Assembly: GCA_002696885.1 (NCBI GenBank)
Contig: NZSO01000031.1
Coordinates: 10,125-16,357, forward strand
Origin: Verrucomicrobiales bacterium
GTDB lineage: Bacteria > Verrucomicrobiota > Verrucomicrobiia > Verrucomicrobiales > DEV007
DNA: 6,233 nt
Reading direction: 5' to 3'
Shown here: positions 1 to 4,237 of the stretch, piece after piece
How positions within the stretch are numbered: the first letter of the stretch is position 1
Layout of the letters: each line of letters opens with the position of its first letter
The notes under the pieces: generated by a model
Told to the model about the DNA's origin: nothing
Databases searched by the model: none
Seen by the model: the letters and a program-made list of their open reading frames with translations, nothing else
Position numbers and translations under genes: made by a program

Positions 1-2
1 TT

Positions 3-716
3 AGAGCTAAAAGAAAGTTTGGGGATAACAAAAAGTATGAAGAGTGGTTATTAAAAGAGATTAAAGGGTCAAAGGACTCTTTGGAGAAAAAATTTGGGGT
101 AATAATTAAATCATTCGCATACCCCTACGGCGAATATAGTGATTTCTTGGCTAATAAAATCAAGGAAGCTGGTTACTCCTCTGCAGTAACGGTCAACGGA
201 TCCAAGGCTAATTATGGAAGCCCAAGCTATGAACTTCCTAGATATATTATACATGGAAATAATGATATAAATTGGAAAGCGGGTACAAGTTTTGGTGGAA
301 ATGTTGGTCTTGTTAATCAACTGAATACAAATAAAACTTCAGTTGATGGAGGGGCTCCTAAGATTAAGACATGGCCTGTTTCAGGTGGTGAGATTGTTAA
401 TCGATTGCCTGAAATTAGAGTGGATTTATCAGATTATAAATCAATTGATCCTGAAAAAATTAAAATGCAAGTTACGGGTTTTGGTGTGGTTCCCCTCGAA
501 TTTGATAATAGTGGTGCAATTTTAAAATGGAAAATCCCTAGGAAACTAAGGGTTAAATCGACCACAGTAATTTTGTCTTTTGAAGATCCTTTAGATGGTA
601 GCAATAAAAGTTTTTCTTGGGGTTTTAATGTTAATTTGAAGGAATATTATTTACCAGAATACGAGGAAAATCTCAAGAGGGAGAAAGAGGCAATAGATGA
701 GATTTTTTCTGATTAG
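3..716 (+). CDS. Polysaccharide deacetylase (NodB/CE4-type), C-terminal part, 5' end outside window
   Basis: The frame is open from the first complete codon at base 3 to the TAG at 714-716, giving 237 visible residues, so the gene begins upstream. The stretch encoded by 114-131 reads FAYPYG, followed by EYSDFLANKIKEAGY and AVTVNG. This is the typical late portion of NodB-fold deacetylases, where the FxYPYG loop lies near the active site and is followed by the 'lk..GY..a.t' strand. The next conserved piece, ELPRYIIHGNNDI, closes the catalytic domain. About 130 further residues form a beta-rich tail with alternating hydrophobic strands, possibly Ig-like, and end in a charged helix (EYEENLKREKEAIDEIF). 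The family removes N-acetyl groups from chitin, peptidoglycan or poly-GlcNAc at the cell surface. The metal-binding Asp and His-His motifs would lie upstream, so activity cannot be judged here. A TTG at 81 is a possible in-frame start but lies inside the domain and is rejected. A LysM lipoprotein gene follows after 40 bases. Confidence 0.85.
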   Translation, partial: RAKRKFGDNKKYEEWLLKEIKGSKDSLEKKFGVIIKSFAYPYGEYSDFLANKIKEAGYSSAVTVNGSKANYGSPSYELPRYIIHGNNDINWKAGTSFGGNVGLVNQLNTNKTSVDGGAPKIKTWPVSGGEIVNRLPEIRVDLSDYKSIDPEKIKMQVTGFGVVPLEFDNSGAILKWKIPRKLRVKSTTVILSFEDPLDGSNKSFSWGFNVNLKEYYLPEYEENLKREKEAIDEIFSD

Positions 717-756
717 GTTCATATTTAATTTTTGGTTTGTCCTAGTTGTTTAAAAT

Positions 757-1287
757 ATGCATTATAAAAACATGAAGAGTTTAATTGAAAAATTTGAGGG
801 GATAAAAGTTACACCTATCGCAATAGTTCTCTTATCAACAATTCTCGTTGGATGTAAAAATACTAATGTGCTGATGCCTAACAGAGGTGCAGGTGAAGTT
901 CATCCTCTAGGTATTGATTTTGCGGATCCAGTGGATGTGGTTGAAGAAGTTCAACCAATGACCAAAAACATACCGACCATGAATTACACGGTAGTTAAGG
1001 GCGATAGTCTTTGGAAAATTTCTAGAGATTACAAAACAACTGTTGCAACGCTCAGTGAATTGAATGGAATCTCAGGTTCATTGATTAGAGAAGGTCAGGT
1101 CATTCTTGTTCCATCAGCCAATGCACCTAAAAAAGGTGTAAACGATCCTGTGGCAGAACCTGAAGAACCAATTTTAGAAGAGCCGGTTGATCCAGCGGCC
1201 GAAGAGAAAGAAATTAAAGAGGAGATACCAATCATCCCAGCTCCCATAAATGAAGATGACCTATTGCCAGTGCCTGAGGCGCCTTAG
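757..1287 (+). CDS. LysM-domain lipoprotein
   Basis: The protein has 176 residues if translated from the ATG at 757. A second in-frame ATG at 772 (residue 6, MKSLIEK) is equally plausible, and neither has a clear Shine-Dalgarno sequence. A lipoprotein signal is visible: a basic start, a hydrophobic run at about 18-31, and a lipobox ending LVGC with the lipidated cysteine at residue 33. One LysM domain spans about residues 77-119 (YTVVKGDSLWKIS at its start, LIREGQVILVP at its end), with the GDSLW motif and the central Asn of 'LNGI' intact. LysM domains bind N-acetylglucosamine polymers such as peptidoglycan or chitin. Residues 120-176 form an acidic tail rich in Pro and Glu with no recognised domain, probably a flexible spacer. 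The gene lies between a deacetylase and a chitosanase-like gene, which suggests a non-catalytic surface anchor or binding partner for those enzymes. No catalytic domain is present. Confidence 0.85.
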   Translation: MHYKNMKSLIEKFEGIKVTPIAIVLLSTILVGCKNTNVLMPNRGAGEVHPLGIDFADPVDVVEEVQPMTKNIPTMNYTVVKGDSLWKISRDYKTTVATLSELNGISGSLIREGQVILVPSANAPKKGVNDPVAEPEEPILEEPVDPAAEEKEIKEEIPIIPAPINEDDLLPVPEAP

Positions 1288-1321
1288 TATTCTGATGTTT
1301 GTTTACTTACACAATTCCAAT

Positions 1322-1326
1322 AGGAG
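1322..1326 (+). promoter_or_regulatory. Shine-Dalgarno AGGAG deciding the start of the GH75-like gene
   Basis: AGGAG lies just before TTG (1327) and ATG (1330). The TTG would directly abut the AGGAG, so the ATG at 1330 is the better start, although its three-base spacing is still short. This is the clearest ribosome binding site in the window; the other genes have weak or no complementarity. Confidence 0.5.
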
Positions 1327-1329
1327 TTG

Positions 1330-2628
1330 ATGAAAAAAAAGGTTGGTTATTTTTCCACTAAGGTAGTCCCTTTCATTGTAGGGGTAGTAGTTACCACAAT
1401 TTTTTTTGGGACTGCTTTATTGTTGGCTTATTATCTGAAATTCAAAAAACAACCTGTTTCTGAAATCTTATCAAGAGGTTCATCTCAGAGTTCAGTAATT
1501 ACTAAACAGATCGTTAAAGAAGTTAAAGTTCGAGACCCTTTGCCCTCGAAGCATGTTAATTATAAAAGTATCGATACTGCTCGATTGTGGAGTGGGGTCG
1601 AATCCAATACGAAAGTAGAAATTAAACAAGGGCGAGAGGCCTCCTATGAGAGAAAACAAAAAGGCAGCTACCTTTTTGATTTTAAGATAAAAATAAACAG
1701 TCCCAAGGCAGTTGATAATTTGAAGGGGCTTGAATTAAATAATCCTTTATTAGGTAAGATCCTTCCAGGGTTAGGTGAATTATTCTCGAGCTCAAGTGTT
1801 TCAGGGTTTTACTACAAACTTTACGATATCAAGTCGAAGCGATTTCAGCAATACCTTACTCGGTTAAATGCTATTCCTGATAAACATAATTATTATGATT
1901 GTGAGACGATACTTGAAATGACCTATGCTCAATCTGGGAGAAAAGTTCTTTTTGTACAGAGTGAGATGGATGTTGTTTCAGATGGTTCTGATGGTGATCG
2001 AATGCCTGAATATGATAAGTACATTGCCGAATCAACTAACTATCAGCCTTTTACAAGTTATGGTTGGAGAAAAAAAACCAATAGGCCCAATCCCTTACTG
2101 GCAAGATGGAATAAAAAGTTAACTGATGATCAAAAAAAGTTGGCTGACAAAGGGCTAAGGTCATCTCAAAAAGCCTCAATCGAACAAAATATTTCAAAAC
2201 TAAAGAGAGAAATTGCAGACATGAAGGCGAGAAGTTTTCTCATCGCAAGAGCTGACCCGTTTATTGTTATTCCCTCCTGGATGAGGTCATACGCAAGTCA
2301 AAACGATTTTGCTCCATCTGTCGGTGATTATGTGGCCGTGGTCTATGATGGTAAAGTTTATCCTGCAATTATTGGAGATACTGGACCAACCTGGAAAATC
2401 GGGGAGGCATCTCTAAGATTGGCTAAGCAGTTAAATAGTAAGGCAACATCCTACAGTAGGCCTGTGAGTGATTTGAAAGTGTCGTATTTAATTTTTCCTG
2501 GAACAGCGGCTAAACCTGATGCGCCTGATCTTGATAAGTGGAATAAAGAAGTGAATAGACTGTTAAATGAGATCGGTGGGCTGGGTGAAGGTTATTTGCT
2601 TCACTCATGGGATAATTATTTCAAATAA
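1330..2628 (+). CDS. Membrane-anchored GH75 chitosanase-like protein
   Basis: The product has 432 residues from the ATG at 1330. A basic start (MKKK) and a hydrophobic helix at about residues 13-36 followed by KFKK indicate an N-in single-pass anchor with the bulk outside the cytoplasm. The C-terminal domain matches glycoside hydrolase family 75 (chitosanase): FIVIPSWM, then GDYVAVVYDGKVYPAIIGDTGP, then IGEASLRLAKQL, then a closing YLIFPGT strand. The family's proposed catalytic Asp/Glu pair corresponds to Asp350 (in GDTGP) and Glu359 (in IGEAS), nine residues apart. An upstream segment with DGSDGDR at 218-224 and QPFTSYGWRKKTNRPNP belongs to the same fold, as I recall from verrucomicrobial homologues. 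Between them lies a Lys/Gln-rich, probably coiled-coil insert (about 258-300). GH75 enzymes cleave beta-1,4 linkages in chitosan, but activity on chitosan or on de-N-acetylated peptidoglycan is inferred here. Residues 37-190 match nothing I recognise. Confidence 0.8.
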   Translation: MKKKVGYFSTKVVPFIVGVVVTTIFFGTALLLAYYLKFKKQPVSEILSRGSSQSSVITKQIVKEVKVRDPLPSKHVNYKSIDTARLWSGVESNTKVEIKQGREASYERKQKGSYLFDFKIKINSPKAVDNLKGLELNNPLLGKILPGLGELFSSSSVSGFYYKLYDIKSKRFQQYLTRLNAIPDKHNYYDCETILEMTYAQSGRKVLFVQSEMDVVSDGSDGDRMPEYDKYIAESTNYQPFTSYGWRKKTNRPNPLLARWNKKLTDDQKKLADKGLRSSQKASIEQNISKLKREIADMKARSFLIARADPFIVIPSWMRSYASQNDFAPSVGDYVAVVYDGKVYPAIIGDTGPTWKIGEASLRLAKQLNSKATSYSRPVSDLKVSYLIFPGTAAKPDAPDLDKWNKEVNRLLNEIGGLGEGYLLHSWDNYFK

Positions 2629-2709
2629 ATCAGTCTATATTCTATTGTTATAAATTATTTGTATTTAATGAATTAGAGTAGTTATTTTCTTGGAATAACC
2701 GCATTTATT

Positions 2710-3597
2710 ATGTCAAAGGAAGATAACACCAAGAAGCCACAATTTGTAATACCTGAATCTGCTGAATCAAAGCCAGTGAACAAATTGCTTGTACCTAATG
2801 AGAGAGAGAATAACGATGCGAAATTATCAAAACCCAAACTTGTCACGACAGATTCAGATTCATCAGCTGGAGATGAAAAGGTAAAGAAAATTCTTATTCC
2901 TAATCAAGAGCCGACACCAGAGCCGACACCAGAGCCGACACCAGAGCCGACGTCTCAAAATGAAGAGTTATCAGCAGGGCTGCCAGATGCAAGCCAGGAT
3001 AATTGGATGAAGGACGCATACAATCAGGTTGAAATTGCAGAAAAAGCGAATGAAGAAATACAGACTGTACATCAGCAGGCTGCCTATAGTGATCCTTCTC
3101 CTGAGGAAATTAATCAGCAGATAGTTGATCAAGGCGTACAGGAAAGTGCGGTTCCACCTCAGGTTAATTATACTGAGCAAGTACCCACACAAATTCCTCA
3201 AATACAGGTTCCGCAGGTTCAGGAAATGCCCCAAGCACCCCCTCCAGTTTACAATAATCAATACGAACAGTCATATGTTCAGCAGCCTTACCTACAACAG
3301 CCATATTCTCCGATGCAGTACCAAGGGTATAGTCAGCAGCCGAATTACGGGGAATTTCAAAATCAAATGACAAATGGTCAAACCCCAATGATGCAGGTTC
3401 CCAATCGAAGTGGATTACCTGTTGGGTTATGGTTTTTTATGGGGTTAGTTTTAGGGCTAATTATTGCTATAGCTGGTCTAAAGTTAGCGCCTCAGAGTAT
3501 TGCTGAATCAATTCGTCCAGATCTTGTGGAAAAGGGAAAGAACCTTGTAATCATTGACGGCGTACGCCAAGGAGAAAGTTCAGAAAAATCAGAGTAA
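2710..3597 (+). CDS. Pro/Gln-rich low-complexity protein with one C-terminal membrane segment, function unknown
   Basis: The product has 295 residues and no domain I recognise. Residues 1-66 are polar and contain three similar short motifs: QFVIPES (11-17), KLLVPNE (25-31) and KILIPNQ (60-66). Residues 67-81 are an EPTP tandem repeat. An acidic, Gln-rich section follows, then a Pro/Gln/Tyr-rich disordered section (about 145-225) with repeated QxPQ and QQPY elements. A single hydrophobic segment lies at about 236-258 (LPVGLWFFMGLVLGLIIAIAGL), with a 37-residue tail after it. There is no N-terminal signal, so the long low-complexity part is probably cytoplasmic and the short tail periplasmic. 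The start has no good Shine-Dalgarno sequence. The gap from the GH75-like gene is 81 bases, so it may share its transcript or have its own promoter. Its last codons lie inside the terminator hairpin shared with the peroxiredoxin gene. A scaffold or secretion-related role is possible but unsupported. Confidence 0.75.
   Translation: MSKEDNTKKPQFVIPESAESKPVNKLLVPNERENNDAKLSKPKLVTTDSDSSAGDEKVKKILIPNQEPTPEPTPEPTPEPTSQNEELSAGLPDASQDNWMKDAYNQVEIAEKANEEIQTVHQQAAYSDPSPEEINQQIVDQGVQESAVPPQVNYTEQVPTQIPQIQVPQVQEMPQAPPPVYNNQYEQSYVQQPYLQQPYSPMQYQGYSQQPNYGEFQNQMTNGQTPMMQVPNRSGLPVGLWFFMGLVLGLIIAIAGLKLAPQSIAESIRPDLVEKGKNLVIIDGVRQGESSEKSE
2908..2951 (+). repeat. 12-bp in-frame tandem repeat (gagccgacacca, about 3.7 copies)
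   Basis: Three perfect copies of gagccgacacca start at 2908, 2920 and 2932, with a fourth partial copy from 2944 (gagccgac). The unit is a multiple of three and encodes Glu-Pro-Thr-Pro, giving a rigid proline-rich linker at residues 67-81. The nearly perfect nucleotide identity suggests recent slippage, so copy number may vary between strains without breaking the frame. Confidence 0.95.
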
Positions 3598-3621
3598 CTT
3601 CTAAGTAAATTACTCTGATTT
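3586..3621. terminator. Bidirectional terminator hairpin overlapping both convergent gene ends
   Basis: aaatcagagtaa (3586-3597) and its exact reverse complement ttactctgattt (3610-3621) form a 12-bp stem with a 12-base loop. The left arm contains the stop codon of the Pro/Gln-rich gene, and the right arm contains the stop codon of the peroxiredoxin gene. Read leftward, the stem runs into five T residues (complement of 3584-3588), typical of intrinsic termination. Read rightward, the T-tract is poor (ttt then cagttt). The stem is AT-rich, so its strength is moderate. Confidence 0.7.
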
Positions 3622-4146
3622 CAGTTTCGCGATTGCTTCTAAAACTTTTGGTGTATGCCCTTTAGGAGATACTTTTCGATCTATCCATGCCAATTTACCA
3701 TCCTTAACAATGAAGCTTTCTCTAGCACATATTTTAGGAGTAAACTTTTTGACTCCATATGCTTTTACAAGTTTGCCGTCTCTGTCAGAAAGTAACGGAA
3801 ATGGTAATTTGTTTTTATCTTTGAATTTTTTTTGATCTTCCACCTTATCCATACTGATTCCGATTATTTGAACATTCTGTTCTTTTAATTTATCAATGCT
3901 ATCCCGCAAACTGCAGGCCTGAATAGTTCATCCGCCTGTATTCGCTTTAGGATAAAAAAACAATAATGTGGTGCCTTGTTTGAAGGTTTCCTCAAGATTT
4001 AATGAATTTCCATTATTATCGAGCAAAGTAGCAGAGGGTGCAGAATCGCCAATTTTCAGGCTTTCCGCCGCTTTAACATGTTCAGTTAAGAAACTAAAAG
4101 GAGCAACTAGGAAGCTCGCCTTAATAATATTCAGTAATTTCTTCAT
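3610..4146 (-). CDS. Probable selenocysteine-containing exported peroxiredoxin (BCP/PrxQ-like), in-frame UGA at residue 73
   Basis: Read from the ATG at 4146-4144 to the TAA at 3612-3610, this is one 178-residue frame with a single internal TGA at 3930-3928. The N-terminus (MKKLLNIIKASFLVAPFSFL, then TEHVKAAES) looks like a signal peptide with cleavage near residue 26, so the enzyme is probably periplasmic. The mature part follows the AhpC/TSA thioredoxin fold: LKIGDSAPSATLLDNNG, then LLFFYPKANT (61-70), GG, the TGA codon as residue 73, and TIQACSLRD (74-82). BCP-type enzymes read YPKADTPGCTxQACSLRD here, so the TGA replaces the peroxidatic cysteine exactly, and Cys78 is the expected resolving cysteine. 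IIGISMD (94-100), LPFPLLSD (114-121), AYGV and the conserved Arg142 are all present downstream. Selenocysteine at this position is known in bacterial PrxU-type proteins. The expected role is thiol-dependent peroxide reduction. The alternative is a pseudogene with one nonsense mutation. TPGC has become TGG-Sec. Confidence 0.82.
3899..3926 (-). promoter_or_regulatory. Putative bacterial SECIS hairpin downstream of the UGA
   Basis: Numbering bases after the UGA on the minus strand, CUAU (2-5) pairs with AUAG (26-29), and CCUGC (11-15) pairs with GCGGG (21-25). Bases 6-10 are an unpaired 5' bulge and the apical loop is AGUUU (16-20). A16-U20 can also pair, leaving a GUU loop that starts with G. 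A stem-loop with a G at the start of the apical loop about 16-17 bases after the UGA, lying inside the coding sequence, fits the recalled description of bacterial SECIS elements recognised by SelB. The folding was done by eye. Confidence 0.5.
3928..3930 (-). other. In-frame UGA, candidate selenocysteine codon (Sec73)
   Basis: The codon is tga on the minus strand (tca on the plus strand), between gga (Gly72) and act (Thr74). It aligns with the peroxidatic cysteine of the TPGCT motif. It differs from TGT or TGC by one base, and it is the only internal stop in the 179-codon frame. Confidence 0.78.
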
Positions 4147-4153
4147 TTTCTTT

Positions 4154-4182
4154 AATATGACAATTTGTACCCTATCTATCAA
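4154..4182 (-). promoter_or_regulatory. Candidate sigma-70-like promoter for the peroxiredoxin gene, proximal
   Basis: On the minus strand TTGATA (4182-4177) is separated by 17 bases from CATATT (4159-4154). These match the consensus at 5/6 and 4/6 positions. The predicted start would fall almost at the ATG (4146), which implies a leaderless or very short leader. This makes it less attractive than its good spacing suggests. Confidence 0.22.
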
Positions 4183-4198
4183 TAAAGAACTTTGTTTG

Positions 4199-4204
4199 TA
4201 TAAT
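4199..4204 (+). promoter_or_regulatory. Candidate -10 element for the amidohydrolase gene
   Basis: A perfect TATAAT, directly preceded by TG, lies 33 bases before the ATG at 4238. It predicts a leader of roughly 27 bases. No good -35 hexamer lies 16-18 bases upstream, so the assignment rests on the -10 element alone. Such hexamers are common by chance in AT-rich DNA. Confidence 0.33.
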
Positions 4205-4207
4205 TTA

Positions 4208-4235
4208 ATTACATCTTTAAATTGCTGATTGTAAA
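4208..4235 (-). promoter_or_regulatory. Candidate sigma-70-like promoter for the peroxiredoxin gene, distal
   Basis: On the minus strand TTTACA (4235-4230) and TGTAAT (4213-4208) are separated by 16 bases, each matching the consensus at 5/6 positions. Transcription would start near 4201, giving a leader of about 55 bases before the ATG at 4146. It overlaps the candidate leader of the divergent amidohydrolase gene, so the two genes could interfere with each other's initiation. Confidence 0.3.
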
Positions 4236-4237
4236 AG

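Noticed and set aside
1327..1329. TTG at 1327 as the start of the GH75-like protein
   Set aside because: It directly abuts the AGGAG ribosome-binding sequence, leaving no spacing. The ATG at 1330 is preferred.
2681..2699. Six-bp inverted repeat gttatt/aataac before the Pro/Gln-rich gene, considered as a terminator or operator
   Set aside because: The stem is short and AT-rich with no T-run after it, and such repeats are expected by chance in this composition. The rest of the 81-base gap shows no convincing promoter.
2971..3388. Three overlapping ORFs on both strands inside the Pro/Gln-rich gene
   Set aside because: They are shadows produced by repetitive CAG/CCT-rich coding sequence. The sense frame is continuous for 295 codons, and the shadows show no domains or start signals.
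3596..3611. attachment site or transposon end at the 12-bp inverted repeat between the convergent genes
   Set aside because: No integrase, transposase or target duplication is nearby, and the repeat is fully explained as a terminator overlapping both stop codons.
3909..3930. Frameshift or two separate genes as the explanation for the split peroxiredoxin
   Set aside because: Both parts are in the same frame with no base gained or lost, and the second part has no sensible start: it would begin with a TTG inside the SLRD motif. Only the TGA codon separates them.
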